A stretch of 64,000 nt of DNA from Streptomyces scabiei 87.22 (GCF_000091305.1 NC_013929.1:9610001-9674000), one strand, 5' to 3'. Numbered from the stretch's first letter, positions 50,148-59,530 are shown. Notes: a model not told the origin generated them from the sequence alone. Numbers and translations: made by a program.

Positions 50148-51320
50148 ATGAGGACGTGTCAGAGGCCACAGGTGCGGCGGTATCGGGATGCCAGAATGGA
50201 CGCGCGCGCACATCCACGAGAGGGGCGGACTGCCTTGGGGTACGACGCGACCGAAGCGGCCGAAGCAGGCCTCGCGACCGAAGCGGCCGACGGGCCCGCG
50301 GACGGCAACGGCGCGGGGGAGGACACCTCCCGGCCGGTCACGATCGCGTTCATCGCCGAGTCGGCGGGGGTCTCGGTGCCCACCGTGTCCAAGGTGATCA
50401 ACGGCAAGTCCGGTGTCTCCGCCGACACCCGCGCCCGCGTCGAGGAACTGGTCAACCGCTACGGCTACCGCAAGCCGTCCGGCGCCAACCGGAGCAACGT
50501 GGTGGAGCTGGTCTTCCGCGAGCTGAAGCACATGTGGGCCGTCGAGATCATCCGCGGGGTCGAGCGGGTGGCCCGCAGGCACCGCGTCGGCGTCATGGTG
50601 TCCGAGTTCGGACTGCATGACACGGACCCGCTCAGCTGGGACGACACCGTCTCCCGGCGGCCGAACTGCGTCCTGTCGGTGGCCCAGCTCTCCGAGGCCG
50701 AGCGGGAGCAGCTGCGGGCGAAGGGCATCCCCTTCGTCGTCGTCGACCCGGCGACCGAACTCCCGGACGACGTCCCGTTCGTCGGGGCCACCAACTGGTC
50801 CGGCGGCCGGGCCGCGACCCGCCACCTCACCCAGCTCGGACACCGCCGCATCGCCATGATCAGCGGCCCGCCCGACCAGCTGTACTGCAGCGCCCGGCTG
50901 GACGGCTACCGCTCCGCGCTGGGCTCGGCCGGTCTGCCGGTCGAGCCCGAACTCATCGTGTACGCACCGCTCACCAGCGCGGACGGCTACGAGGCGGCAC
51001 GCACCCTGCTGGAACTGCCGCAGCGCCCGACCGCCGTCTTCGCCGCCAACGACCTCCAGGCGCTCGGTGTCTACCAGGCCGCCCGCGAGGCCGGTCTGCG
51101 CATCCCCGGCGACCTGAGCGTCGTCGGCTTCGACGACCTGCCGGTCGTGGCCTGGGTGGACCCGCCCCTGACCACCGTTCACCAGCCCCTGACCGAGATG
51201 GCCGTGGCCGCCACCGAACTGGCGCTCACCCTCGGCCGGGGCGAGCCCGCGCCCCAGGCCGGCCTGGAGATCGCGACGACCCTGACGATCCGCTCCAGCA
51301 CCGCTCCGCCCCGGGGCTGA
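50148..51320 (+). CDS. LacI-family transcriptional regulator
   Basis: A LacI/GalR repressor of up to 390 residues. The helix-turn-helix is IAESAGVSVPTVSKVINGKS followed by the hinge region RVEELVNRYGYRKPSG; the sugar-binding domain follows with VRPNC/LSVAQ-like, FVGATNWSGGRAATRHLTQL, AVFAANDLQALGVYQAAREA and DLSVVGFDDLPVV. ATG 50148 has ggag 8 bases upstream, but gives an unusual 60-residue stretch before the helix-turn-helix; ATG 50196 or TTG 50235 are alternatives. It is flanked by GH5 and GH43 genes with GAAA-S-TTTC palindromes, so it likely represses both and is released by xylo- or gluco-oligosaccharides. Streptomycete xylan regulators of this family bind such sites. Confidence 0.9.
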   Translation: MRTCQRPQVRRYRDARMDARAHPREGRTALGYDATEAAEAGLATEAADGPADGNGAGEDTSRPVTIAFIAESAGVSVPTVSKVINGKSGVSADTRARVEELVNRYGYRKPSGANRSNVVELVFRELKHMWAVEIIRGVERVARRHRVGVMVSEFGLHDTDPLSWDDTVSRRPNCVLSVAQLSEAEREQLRAKGIPFVVVDPATELPDDVPFVGATNWSGGRAATRHLTQLGHRRIAMISGPPDQLYCSARLDGYRSALGSAGLPVEPELIVYAPLTSADGYEAARTLLELPQRPTAVFAANDLQALGVYQAAREAGLRIPGDLSVVGFDDLPVVAWVDPPLTTVHQPLTEMAVAATELALTLGRGEPAPQAGLEIATTLTIRSSTAPPRG

Positions 51321-51390
51321 CGCACGGCCTCATTGACCGTCAGGACACCCCCTGGCTAGCCTGATCGAGAAAGTATCTGTCTGCGTTGGA

Positions 51391-51399
51391 GAAACTTTC
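51391..51399 (+). promoter_or_regulatory. Candidate LacI-type operator (GAAACTTTC) upstream of GH43 gene
   Basis: A 9-base palindrome 25 bases before the GH43 GTG. An imperfect copy, gaaagtatc, lies at 51368-51376. The spacing to the start is the same as for the site at 50115 relative to the LacI gene. Confidence 0.72.
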
Positions 51400-51424
51400 G
51401 AGACAGCGAAAGGATCCGATCAGG

Positions 51425-52942
51425 GTGACGAGCGTGTCCGAGACGGGACGCACCATCAGCAACCCGGTGATCCCCGGCTTCCACCCCGACCCGTCCATCT
51501 GCCGGGCGGGCGACGACTACTACCTCGCGTGCTCCAGCTTCGAGTACTTCCCCGGCATCCCCCTCTTCCACAGCCGCGACCTGGTGCACTGGACCCAGAT
51601 CGGCAACGCGCTCGACCGCCCGGGCCAACTGCGTCTGCCGCCGGCCACGGCCTCCTCCGGGGGGCTCTACGCGCCCACCCTGCGTCACCACGACGGCCGG
51701 TTCTGGCTGATCGTCACCAACGTCAGCGCCGACGGCAATCTGCTGTTCACGGCCACCGACCCGGCCGGACCCTGGTCCGACCCGATCCCGCTGCCCGGTG
51801 TGCACGGCATCGACCCCGACCTCGCCTGGGACGAGGACGGCACCTGCTGGTGCACCACCGCCGGAGTCGGCCAGATCCGCCTCGACCCCCACACCGGACA
51901 GACGTTCGGCGAGCGCCGCCCGCTGTGGTCCGGCGCGCCCGGCGCCAAGGCCCCCGAAGCACCGCACCTCTACCACGTGGGTGACCACTGGTACCTGCTC
52001 ATCGCCGAGGGCGGCACCGAGCGCGGCCACGGTGTCTCGGTCGCCCGCGGCAGCGCGCCCACCGGCCCCTTCGAACCGTGCCCGGCCAACCCGATCCTGA
52101 CCCACCGCGGCACCGACCACCCCATCCAGAACACCGGCCACGCCGACCTGGTCCAGGGACCCGACGGCTCCTGGTGGATGGTGCTGCTCGGCGTACGGCC
52201 GGGCGGCGGCACTCCCGGCTGGCACGTGCTCGGCAGGGAGACCTACCTCGCCCCGGTCGAGTGGGTCGACGGCTGGCCCGTCGTGGGTGAACTGTCGACC
52301 GACCTGCCCGCACCGCCCTGGCCCCTGGAACCCGCCGCCGCCCCGCCGGAGCGTCGGGACGACTTCGACGTCACCGACCTCGCCCCGCAGTGGATCTCGC
52401 TGCGCCGGCGCCCCCCGGAGGACTGCACCACGAAGGAACGGTCCGGCTGGCTGACCCTGCGCGCCCGCGGCACGTCCCTCGACGACGCCGAGGTGACGTT
52501 CCTGGGCCGGCGCCAGCAGCACCGGGCGTGCCGGGTGCGCACCCTGGCCGACGTGGGGGAGGGGCAGGCCGGAGGACTGGCCGTCCGCCTCGACGAGAGC
52601 CACCACTACTCCGTCGAGGTCGCGTCCGGGCAGGTGCGGGTGCGGGCCCGCATCGGCCCATTGCACACCGTGGTGGCATCCCGGCCGGTGCCGCCGGGGC
52701 CCGTGGTGCTCCGCGTGGAGACCACGCCGGTGCGCACCATGACCGACGCGCGCACCGGACCCGACTTCGTCTCGCTCGGCTTCGAGGAGCCGGACGGCAC
52801 CTTCGTCGAACTGGCCTCGCTGGACGGCCGTTATCTCTCCACGGAGGTCGCCGGCGGCTTCACGGGCCGGGTCCTCGGTCTGTTCGCCACCGCCGGAGCC
52901 GTGCACTTCGACTGGTTCGACCACGAGCCGCTGGAGGACTGA
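51425..52942 (+). CDS. GH43-family glycoside hydrolase (beta-xylosidase/arabinofuranosidase type)
   Basis: A 505-residue enzyme with no signal peptide, so cytoplasmic. The five-bladed propeller begins ISNPVIPGFHPDPSICRAGD with the catalytic base Asp in FHPDPSI; IDPDLAWDEDG holds the pKa-modulating Asp and KAPEAPHLYHV the acid Glu. The C-terminal 180 residues (LAPQWISLRRRPPEDC onward) form a concanavalin-like GH43_C2 domain. Such enzymes cleave xylo-oligosaccharides or arabinosyl side chains taken into the cell. GTG 51425 has aaagga upstream. It follows the LacI gene with its own operator-containing promoter. Confidence 0.93.
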   Translation: MTSVSETGRTISNPVIPGFHPDPSICRAGDDYYLACSSFEYFPGIPLFHSRDLVHWTQIGNALDRPGQLRLPPATASSGGLYAPTLRHHDGRFWLIVTNVSADGNLLFTATDPAGPWSDPIPLPGVHGIDPDLAWDEDGTCWCTTAGVGQIRLDPHTGQTFGERRPLWSGAPGAKAPEAPHLYHVGDHWYLLIAEGGTERGHGVSVARGSAPTGPFEPCPANPILTHRGTDHPIQNTGHADLVQGPDGSWWMVLLGVRPGGGTPGWHVLGRETYLAPVEWVDGWPVVGELSTDLPAPPWPLEPAAAPPERRDDFDVTDLAPQWISLRRRPPEDCTTKERSGWLTLRARGTSLDDAEVTFLGRRQQHRACRVRTLADVGEGQAGGLAVRLDESHHYSVEVASGQVRVRARIGPLHTVVASRPVPPGPVVLRVETTPVRTMTDARTGPDFVSLGFEEPDGTFVELASLDGRYLSTEVAGGFTGRVLGLFATAGAVHFDWFDHEPLED

Positions 52943-52964
52943 GGAACCGGGCCCGCACCAGGTC

Positions 52965-53801
52965 TCACGCGGTCGCCCTCACCTCCAACCGCCGCTGCCG
53001 CCGCACGCGTTGCAGCTCCGGGTCGGGGACGGGGGCGGCCGCGACCAGCCTGCGGGTGTACTCGTGCTCCGGCCGGTCGCAGACGTCGACGCTCGATCCC
53101 TCCTCCACGATCCGCCCGTGCTGCAGGACCAGGGTGCGGGCGGCGAACTCCTTGACGACCGCGAGGTCATGGGTGATGAACAGGTACGCGCACCCGAGGG
53201 TGTCCTGGAGTTCGGTGAGGAGGGCCAGCGCCGCCGCCTGGGTGGTGACGTCGAGGGCGCTGGTCGGTTCGTCGCAGATGATGAGCCGGGGCCTGCGGGC
53301 GACCGCCCGGGCGATGGCGATGCGCTGGCGCTGACCTCCGCTGAACTGCGCCGGGTACCGGTCCGCCGCGTCCTCCGGCAGACCGACGCGGCGCAGCAGT
53401 CCGGCGATGTCGTCGCGGACCTCTTCGGGCGAGCGGGACGAACCGGCGAGCAGCGGTTCGGCCAGCGTCCGGCCCACGGGCAGCGCGGGGTTGAGCGACC
53501 CGTACGGGTTCTGGAAGATCGCCTGGAGGTCGGAGGCGAGCAGCCGCCGGGCCCGTCCGGCGAGCCGGGTGATGTCCCGCCCGTCGAGCAGGACCCGTCC
53601 CCCGCCGACCGGGGTGAGGCCGAGGACCGCGCGGCCGATGGTGGTCTTGCCCGAGCCGGACTCACCGACGAGCGCGACCGTCTCGGCATGTCCCACCTCG
53701 AACGACACGTCCTCGATGACCGTCGTCGGGGGCTTGCGGAAGCCGCGCCCCGGGTAGCGGACCGCGAGGCGGTCGATCTGGAGTACAGGTGTTCCGGTCA
53801 C
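52965..53801 (-). CDS. Dpp/Opp-type ABC transporter ATP-binding protein
   Basis: A 278-residue ATPase of the oligopeptide/nickel group: Walker A GESGSGKTTIG, Q-loop IFQNPYGSLNPAL, signature QFSGGQRQRIAIARAV, Walker B RLIICDEPTSALDV and switch FITHDLAVV. The C-terminal HEYTRRLVAAAP is typical of DppF/OppF. The GTG overlaps the stop of the permease-ATPase fusion gene (GTGA). It is the last gene of a four-gene transporter operon starting at 58053. Confidence 0.93.
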   Translation of the reverse strand: MTGTPVLQIDRLAVRYPGRGFRKPPTTVIEDVSFEVGHAETVALVGESGSGKTTIGRAVLGLTPVGGGRVLLDGRDITRLAGRARRLLASDLQAIFQNPYGSLNPALPVGRTLAEPLLAGSSRSPEEVRDDIAGLLRRVGLPEDAADRYPAQFSGGQRQRIAIARAVARRPRLIICDEPTSALDVTTQAAALALLTELQDTLGCAYLFITHDLAVVKEFAARTLVLQHGRIVEEGSSVDVCDRPEHEYTRRLVAAAPVPDPELQRVRRQRRLEVRATA

Positions 53802-55546
53802 GCGATCCTGCCCTCGGTCCGAGCGATGCTGGGGGTGCTCTCGATGAGCTTCTTCGTGTACGGGTGCCGGGGCCGGTAGAAGATGTCCTCCACCGAGCCC
53901 TCCTCCACGATCCGGCCCTGTTCCATCACGATCGCGCGGTCGCAGCTGTCGGCCACCACCCCCAGGTCGTGGGTGATCAGGATGATCGCCATGCCGCGCT
54001 CGTCGCGCAGCGACCGCAGCAGATCGAGGATGCCCGCCTGCACGGTCACGTCCAGGGCCGTGGTGGGTTCGTCGGCGATCAGCACCTTCGGCGATCCGGC
54101 CAGTGCCATGGCGATGACGACGCGCTGGAGCATGCCGCCGGACAGCTCGTGCGGATGCCGGCGCGCGACGTCGTCCGGGTCGCGCAGGTGCACGCTGGTC
54201 AGCAGATCGCGGATGCGCTGCCGTACGGCGTCCTTGCCGCCCGGTGTGCCGCCGGTGCGCCGGATGACCTCGGCCAGCTGGGAGCCGATGGTGAAGTACG
54301 GGTCGAGGGCCACCATGGGCTCCTGCGACACCAGGGCGATCTCGCTGCCCCGGAGGCGCTGCAGCTCACGCTCGGACAGGCCGCTGACGCGGGTGCCGTC
54401 CAGCCACGCGGTGCCGCTCGTCACCGTGCCGTTGGGAGGCAGGAGTCCGAGCAGGGACAGCCCCGTCACCGTCTTTCCGCTGCCGGACTCGCCCACGAGA
54501 CCGAAGATCTCCCCGGGGCGGACGGTGAAACCGATGGAGTCGACGACGGTACGCGGCCCCTGCGCGGTGGCGAAGGCGACGGAGTAGTCGCGCACGGCGA
54601 GCACCGCGCCGGCCGGCGCCTTGGCGGTGTCCTGGGCGACCGCCGCGGGAGCGGGGCGCCGCAGCCGGCCGCCGGTGGCCTGCCGGCGGTCCTGTTCGAG
54701 ATCGCGCAGCCCGTCGCCGACGAGGCCGAACGACAACGACATCAGGCCGATCACACCACCGGAGACGAACAGCGGATAGGGGTTCTGCTGCATGATCTGC
54801 GCGGCCTCCCCGACCATGCCGCCCCAGCTCGGGGCGGGCGCCGGAGTGGCGAGGCCGAGGAAACCGAGGCCGGTCTGGATGGCGAGGGCGTTGCCGGAGA
54901 AGAGGAAGACCGGCACCAGCAGCTGCCCGGTCAGGCGCGGGAGGATGTGCCGGGCCATGATCCGGACCGGACCGAGCCCGGACACCCTCGCGGCGTCCAC
55001 GAACAGCTCCTCACGCAGTGCCAGACAGGTGCTGCGGATGATCCTCGCGAGTCCCGCGGAGGCGAAGAAGCCGAGCGTGAGCATGGCGGCGACATTGCTC
55101 TGGTAGAAGATCGCGAGGACGGCGAGCGTGATGATGACCGCCGGGACCGAGAGCATGACGTCCAGCACGGCGACGATGACCCGGTCGGTCCAGCCCCGCA
55201 GATAGCCGGCCAGCACGCCCAGGGTCATGCCGGTGACGGCGTACACGAGGACGGCCGCCGCCACCCCGACCAGGGTCGGCCGTCCTCCGTAGAGCAGTCG
55301 GCTCAGCACGTCGCGGCCGAGGACGTCGGTGCCCAGGGGGTGGTTCGCCGACGGACCGGACAGGGTGTGCAGCAGGTCCTGCGCGAGCGGGGGGTGCGGC
55401 GCCAGGAGCGGGGCGAGGATCACGGCGACGGTGATCCCGAGGACCACGACCAGGGCCGTGGCGGCGACGGGACGGCGCCCTATCCCGGCGAAGGGGTTGG
55501 TCCTCGCCCGTGATCGCGCCCTGGGGGGCGCCTCGACAGTGGTCAT
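53798..55546 (-). CDS. Fused permease-ATPase of a Dpp/Opp-type ABC transporter
   Basis: A 582-residue fusion of DppC- and DppD-like parts. Residues 1-280 are a permease with about six transmembrane segments, the HPLGTDVLGRDVLSRLLYGG signature and DAARVSGLGPVRIMARHILP coupling motif. Residues 310-582 are an ATPase with Walker A GESGSGKTVTG, QEPMVALDPYFTIG, signature ELSGGMLQRVVIAMAL and Walker B KVLIADEPTTALDV. Such fusions occur in actinomycete oligopeptide-type systems. It overlaps both neighbours by 4 bases. With the solute-binding lipoprotein, it imports peptides or, given the LacI and rhamnosidase context, oligosaccharides. Confidence 0.93.
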   Translation of the reverse strand: MTTVEAPPRARSRARTNPFAGIGRRPVAATALVVVLGITVAVILAPLLAPHPPLAQDLLHTLSGPSANHPLGTDVLGRDVLSRLLYGGRPTLVGVAAAVLVYAVTGMTLGVLAGYLRGWTDRVIVAVLDVMLSVPAVIITLAVLAIFYQSNVAAMLTLGFFASAGLARIIRSTCLALREELFVDAARVSGLGPVRIMARHILPRLTGQLLVPVFLFSGNALAIQTGLGFLGLATPAPAPSWGGMVGEAAQIMQQNPYPLFVSGGVIGLMSLSFGLVGDGLRDLEQDRRQATGGRLRRPAPAAVAQDTAKAPAGAVLAVRDYSVAFATAQGPRTVVDSIGFTVRPGEIFGLVGESGSGKTVTGLSLLGLLPPNGTVTSGTAWLDGTRVSGLSERELQRLRGSEIALVSQEPMVALDPYFTIGSQLAEVIRRTGGTPGGKDAVRQRIRDLLTSVHLRDPDDVARRHPHELSGGMLQRVVIAMALAGSPKVLIADEPTTALDVTVQAGILDLLRSLRDERGMAIILITHDLGVVADSCDRAIVMEQGRIVEEGSVEDIFYRPRHPYTKKLIESTPSIARTEGRIA

Positions 55547-56484
55547 TCCGTACGTACCTTCGGGTTGAGGAGGCTGTAGAGGACGTCCACGAGCAGGTTC
55601 ACCACGATGACCATGACCATGAAGGTGATGGTGAGGCCCTGGACGACCGGGAGGTCGTGCTGGTTGGTCGCGTCCACGACCGTGGTGCCGAGACCGGGCA
55701 GGGTGAAGACGTTCTCGATGAGGATCGTGCCGGGGATGAAGGTGATCATCATCAGACCGATCGTGGTCACCACCGGCAGCCCGCAGCCGCGCAGGGCGTG
55801 CTTCCAGATGATCGACGCGGGCCGGATGCCGGAGGCTCGCAGCGTTCTGATGTGGTCGAGGCCGAGGGTGGTCAGCATGGCGTCCCGGGTGACCTTGGAG
55901 ATGAACGCGATGCCGCCGATCGCGAGCGAGATCACGGGCAGCACCAGACCGGACGCCCACTGCCCCGGCGACTCGGCGAACGGGGTGTATCCGGTGGCGG
56001 GGAAGAACCCGAACTTCACGGCGAACACGGCGACCAGCACCAGGGCGATCCAGAAGTTGGGCACCGCGCTGCCCAGCAGCGACACGATGTCGAACAGCCG
56101 GCGGCCGACCCGGCCGCGTGTCGCGCTGTGGACCCCGAGCAGGACGCCGACCAGGGTCGCGAGCACGGTTCCCCCGATCACCAGCGCCAGGGTGACCGGC
56201 AGCCGCTGCCCGACCAGCCCCAGCACGGATTCACCGGAGAACAGCGAGCTGCCGAGATCACCGCGCAGGAGGTCGCGCAGATAGAGCCAGTACTGCACGA
56301 CGACCGGCTGGTCGAGATGCATGGCGGCCCGCAGCGCGTCGTACTGTTCCGGCGTCGCGTTGATGCCGAGCACCGTGCGTGCCGGGTCACCCGGCACGAA
56401 CGACTCCAGGAGGAAGGTGATGGCGGAGACGATGAGGAGAAGCGGGACGGACAGCGCCAGCCTGCGGAGAATGATGGGAAGCAT
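55543..56484 (-). CDS. Dpp/Opp-type ABC transporter permease (DppB-like)
   Basis: A 313-residue inner-membrane permease with about six transmembrane segments (LALSVPLLLIVSAITFLLE, GTVLATLVGVLLGVHSA and others). The periplasmic FVPGDPARTVLGINATPEQ segment and the DHIRTLRASGIRPASIIWKH coupling loop are the DppB/OppB hallmarks. It starts 9 bases after the stop of the solute-binding gene and overlaps the fusion gene by 4 bases. Confidence 0.94.
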   Translation of the reverse strand: MLPIILRRLALSVPLLLIVSAITFLLESFVPGDPARTVLGINATPEQYDALRAAMHLDQPVVVQYWLYLRDLLRGDLGSSLFSGESVLGLVGQRLPVTLALVIGGTVLATLVGVLLGVHSATRGRVGRRLFDIVSLLGSAVPNFWIALVLVAVFAVKFGFFPATGYTPFAESPGQWASGLVLPVISLAIGGIAFISKVTRDAMLTTLGLDHIRTLRASGIRPASIIWKHALRGCGLPVVTTIGLMMITFIPGTILIENVFTLPGLGTTVVDATNQHDLPVVQGLTITFMVMVIVVNLLVDVLYSLLNPKVRTE

Positions 56485-56493
56485 CGGCCCTCG

Positions 56494-58053
56494 TCAGCGA
56501 GTGGTCCACAGGGTGTTCGAGGTCAGCTGTGCGCCGCCCGGCGGGAACTTCACCCCGCGCAGCTCGCTGTTGTACATGGCGATGGTGTCGGTACCGGAGA
56601 TGGGCAGGGCGAGTGCCTTGCGCACGATCACGTCGGTGAGGTCCACGGACGCCTGCGCGCCGGCCTTCGCGTCCGCCGACGCGAGCCGGGCGTACGCGGC
56701 GTCGACGTCCGGGTCGTCCGCCCCGAAGACGTTCATGATGCCCGTCTTGCTGAAGGGCGGCTGCTGCGCGTAGAAGTTGGCCTCGCCGCCCGTGCCGGGC
56801 GAGAGCACGGTGGCCGCGTACTTCTTCGTCAGCAGGTCGTTGATCCAGCCGCCGAAGTTCGTGGCGGCCCGCAGCTTCAGCTTGACGCCCACCTGGGCGA
56901 GTTGCTGCTGCACGGCCTGGACCATCTTGGCCGTCGAGGGGTCGAACGACCCGTAGTTCACCGGGATCGTCAGTCCGCTCCCGTAACCCGCCGCCTTCAG
57001 CAGCTTCTTGGCCTTGGCCGGGTCGTAGGGGTACATCTTCGCGGCCTCGGGGCTGTAGCCGTCGTAGCCGGGCATCTGCGGCTGGGAGACCGGAGTGCCG
57101 TAGTCCCCGTAGACCGCCTTGGTGATCGCGGCCCGGTCGACGGCGAAGTTCAGCGCCTGGCGCACCCGCACGTCGCCGAGGCCCTTGACGACGGTGCCCT
57201 CACGGTCCAGGAGGAACAGGCCCGCCCAGGTGGTGGGCTTCTGGAGCGTGGTGATCGCCTTGTCGCCCTTCACGGTCGGCGCCACGTCTGGGGTGCCGTA
57301 CATGAGGTCGATCTGGCCCGACTTCAGGGCCTGCACCTGGGAGTTGACGTTCGGCATCACCCGGACGGTGATCTTCTTGAAGTGGATCGCGGACTGGTCG
57401 TAGAAGTTCTTGTTCGGGACGTAGACGTAGTGGTCGCCGGAGACCGACTGCTGGGCGCTGTACACGTACGGTCCGGCGCCGAAGGTCGAGGAGGCCAGCT
57501 TCTTCGGCGTCCTGAGCCCGGCCGGGCTGATGATGGCGCCGCCCATGTAAGGGGGTGTGAACAGGGTGCCCATGTCGGGGTTGGGCGTGGGACTGGTGAT
57601 CACCACGGTCGAGCTGCCGGACGTCGCGAACGTCAGGGGCCGGAACCAGGCGGCGGCGGGGCCGCTGCCCTTCTGGAAGTACGTGAAGGAGTTGACGACG
57701 TCGGTGGCGGTGACCGGGGTGCCGTCGGCGAACTTGGCGCCCTTGCGCAGCCGCAGCTCGAACGTGGTGTTCTTCTTGCCGACGTAGCCCCACTTGTCGG
57801 CCAGGCCGGCGCCGAGGCTGCCGTCGGGCCTGCGGGTCAGCAGGGTCGCGTAGGCGGGGTCCATGTAGTTCAGGAAGGGCCCGACGGCGACTGCCGAGGG
57901 ATCCAGGCTGTTGGGCGCGGAGGACAGGGCGATGGTGAGGTCCACCGGGCCTGCGCCGGCGCCCTTGCTGTCGCTCTGTCCGCCGCCGCAGGCGGCGAGC
58001 GTGAGGGTGACCACGACGCCGATGGAGGCCTGGAGTGCGGTTCTTCTCTTCAT
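56494..58053 (-). CDS. ABC transporter solute-binding lipoprotein (SBP_bac_5)
   Basis: A 519-residue extracytoplasmic binding protein. The signal sequence MKRRTALQASIGVVVTLTLAACGGG ends in the lipobox LAAC, so the mature protein is a lipoprotein. Family motifs include the start DLTIALSSAPNSLDPSAV, FELRLRKGAKFADGTPVTAT and RVRQALNFAVDRAAI. The SBP_bac_5 family binds peptides, nickel chelates, antibiotics or oligosaccharides. First gene of the transporter operon; divergent from a LacI regulator with an operator palindrome in between, which favours a sugar ligand. Confidence 0.92.
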   Translation of the reverse strand: MKRRTALQASIGVVVTLTLAACGGGQSDSKGAGAGPVDLTIALSSAPNSLDPSAVAVGPFLNYMDPAYATLLTRRPDGSLGAGLADKWGYVGKKNTTFELRLRKGAKFADGTPVTATDVVNSFTYFQKGSGPAAAWFRPLTFATSGSSTVVITSPTPNPDMGTLFTPPYMGGAIISPAGLRTPKKLASSTFGAGPYVYSAQQSVSGDHYVYVPNKNFYDQSAIHFKKITVRVMPNVNSQVQALKSGQIDLMYGTPDVAPTVKGDKAITTLQKPTTWAGLFLLDREGTVVKGLGDVRVRQALNFAVDRAAITKAVYGDYGTPVSQPQMPGYDGYSPEAAKMYPYDPAKAKKLLKAAGYGSGLTIPVNYGSFDPSTAKMVQAVQQQLAQVGVKLKLRAATNFGGWINDLLTKKYAATVLSPGTGGEANFYAQQPPFSKTGIMNVFGADDPDVDAAYARLASADAKAGAQASVDLTDVIVRKALALPISGTDTIAMYNSELRGVKFPPGGAQLTSNTLWTTR

Positions 58054-58433
58054 TGAGGGTCTCCGAAGGACGAGGCGGGTCCGATGAGGAGGTCGCCAGG
58101 GAGTGCCACCGGGGCGGACCGCCCGGGGGCCGGATGCGTGATGTCGATGTGCGGTTCGTCGGCGGGGACCGCCGGAGGCGGAGGGCGACGGTGAGGGCGC
58201 GAACGGACCGGGCCCGGTGCGACGTACCCGGAGGATCACTCCGTCTCGTGGGTGCCGCGGACCGTCTGCTTCAATGTCGGCGATCGGATGAGTCGACAGA
58301 CCATCCCCTCGCGCAACCTCGCTTCATGGCTACGTGCCGTTGCTTTAACGTGTCGCTAACACGTTAAAGTGGGTGTCCGTAAACTAACTGTGTCTCCTGC
58401 GTCGCGCAAGAGGTTCGTGGAAGGTGGTCGTCT
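58054..58433. other. 380-bp divergent region between transporter and LacI genes
   Basis: No gene is supported. The right half is AT-richer and holds the operator palindrome at 58343-58369. The promoters of the transporter operon and of the LacI gene should lie here. Confidence 0.5.
58343..58369. promoter_or_regulatory. LacI-type operator palindrome (11+5+11)
   Basis: Arms ctttaacgtgt (58343-58353) and acacgttaaag (58359-58369) are perfectly complementary with the 5-base spacer cgcta. It lies 64 bases before the ATG of the LacI gene. AACG/CGTT cores are usual for LacI-family operators. Control of both divergent units by the adjacent LacI protein is expected. Confidence 0.85.
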
Positions 58434-59438
58434 ATGGCTTCGCGAAGCGGGAGAGTGACGAGTGCGGACGTGGCCCGCGAGGCCGGTGTGTCGCGGGCTA
58501 CGGTGAGCTTCGTCCTCAACAACACGGCCCATCAGAAGATCACCGACGCGACCCGGCAGCGCGTGCTGGACGCGGCCCAGCGGCTCGGCTACGCGCCGTC
58601 GGCCGCGGCGCGCACCCTCCGATACGGCCGCTCCGACGTGGTCCTCGGGCTGCTGCCCGACTGGCCGCTCGGCTACGCGACCGGCCTGCTCATCCAGGAG
58701 CTGACGCTTGCGTTCGCGAAGCGGAACCTGACCTTCGTCGTCCACTCCGGCATCCGGGGCGCCCGCTCGCTCGGCGAGATCTGGAAGGCCCTCACTCCGG
58801 CCGCCGTCCTCTCCTTCGAGCCGTTCTCCGACGCCGACGCGACAGCGATGCGGGCCGCCGGGATCGAGGTGATCGCCGCCCTGTACGACGACGGGGGCCT
58901 CGGCTCGGACGAGGGCGTCACGAACGCGAACGCGATCGGCGCGGCGCAGGCCCGCCATCTCGCCGCCGCGTCCCACCGCCGGCTGGGCTACGCCTACCCC
59001 GACGACGAGCGCGTCGCCGTCTTCGCCCGGCCGCGCCTGGACGGGGTCCGCAGGGTCTGCGCCGAGCTGGGACTGCCGGCCCCCGACGTCCGGACGATCC
59101 CCCTGGAGCCGGGCGCCGCCACCGACGCGGTCCGGTCCTGGCTCGCCGCCGATCCCCAGGTGACCGGGGTCTGCGCGTTCAACGACGACGTGGCGATGAG
59201 CGTGCTGGCCGGGCTGCGGCACCTCGGCCTCGAAGCGCCCCGGGACATGGCGGTGATCGGCGTCGACGACACCCCCGCGGCGGCGGTCTCCTGGCCACCG
59301 CTCACCAGCGTCGTCCAGGACCTCCCCGGGATCGCCGAGCTGTACGCGAACTCGGTCCGGTCCGCACTCGACGGCACGGCGGCCCCCGCGAGCACGGTGG
59401 AGCCGAACATCCGGCTGGCGGTCCGCGAGTCGGCGTGA
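58434..59438 (+). CDS. LacI-family transcriptional regulator
   Basis: A 334-residue LacI/GalR repressor. The helix-turn-helix is SADVAREAGVSRATVSFVLN with hinge RVLDAAQRLGYAPSAAARTL; the ligand domain follows with AAQARHLAAASHRRLGYAYP, VCAFNDDVAMSVLAGL and MAVIGVDDTPAAAVSWPPLT. ATG 58434 is preceded by a weak aaggtgg. It is divergent from the transporter operon and upstream of esterase and rhamnosidase genes, so it probably controls uptake and breakdown of a rhamnose-containing glycoside. Confidence 0.93.
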   Translation: MASRSGRVTSADVAREAGVSRATVSFVLNNTAHQKITDATRQRVLDAAQRLGYAPSAAARTLRYGRSDVVLGLLPDWPLGYATGLLIQELTLAFAKRNLTFVVHSGIRGARSLGEIWKALTPAAVLSFEPFSDADATAMRAAGIEVIAALYDDGGLGSDEGVTNANAIGAAQARHLAAASHRRLGYAYPDDERVAVFARPRLDGVRRVCAELGLPAPDVRTIPLEPGAATDAVRSWLAADPQVTGVCAFNDDVAMSVLAGLRHLGLEAPRDMAVIGVDDTPAAAVSWPPLTSVVQDLPGIAELYANSVRSALDGTAAPASTVEPNIRLAVRESA

Positions 59439-59470
59439 GGGTTCGGACCGGCGAGGAGAGGGCTCCCGCT

Positions 59471-59530
59471 GACCTGACCTGACCTGACCTGACCTGACCT
59501 GACCTGACCTGACCTGACCTGACCTGACCT
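59471..59530. repeat. Twelve tandem copies of the pentanucleotide gacct
   Basis: A perfect 60-base microsatellite between the LacI stop and the hydrolase gene. Its right end pairs with an inverted copy 22 bases further on (see next feature). There are no spacers, so this is not a CRISPR array. Confidence 0.95.
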
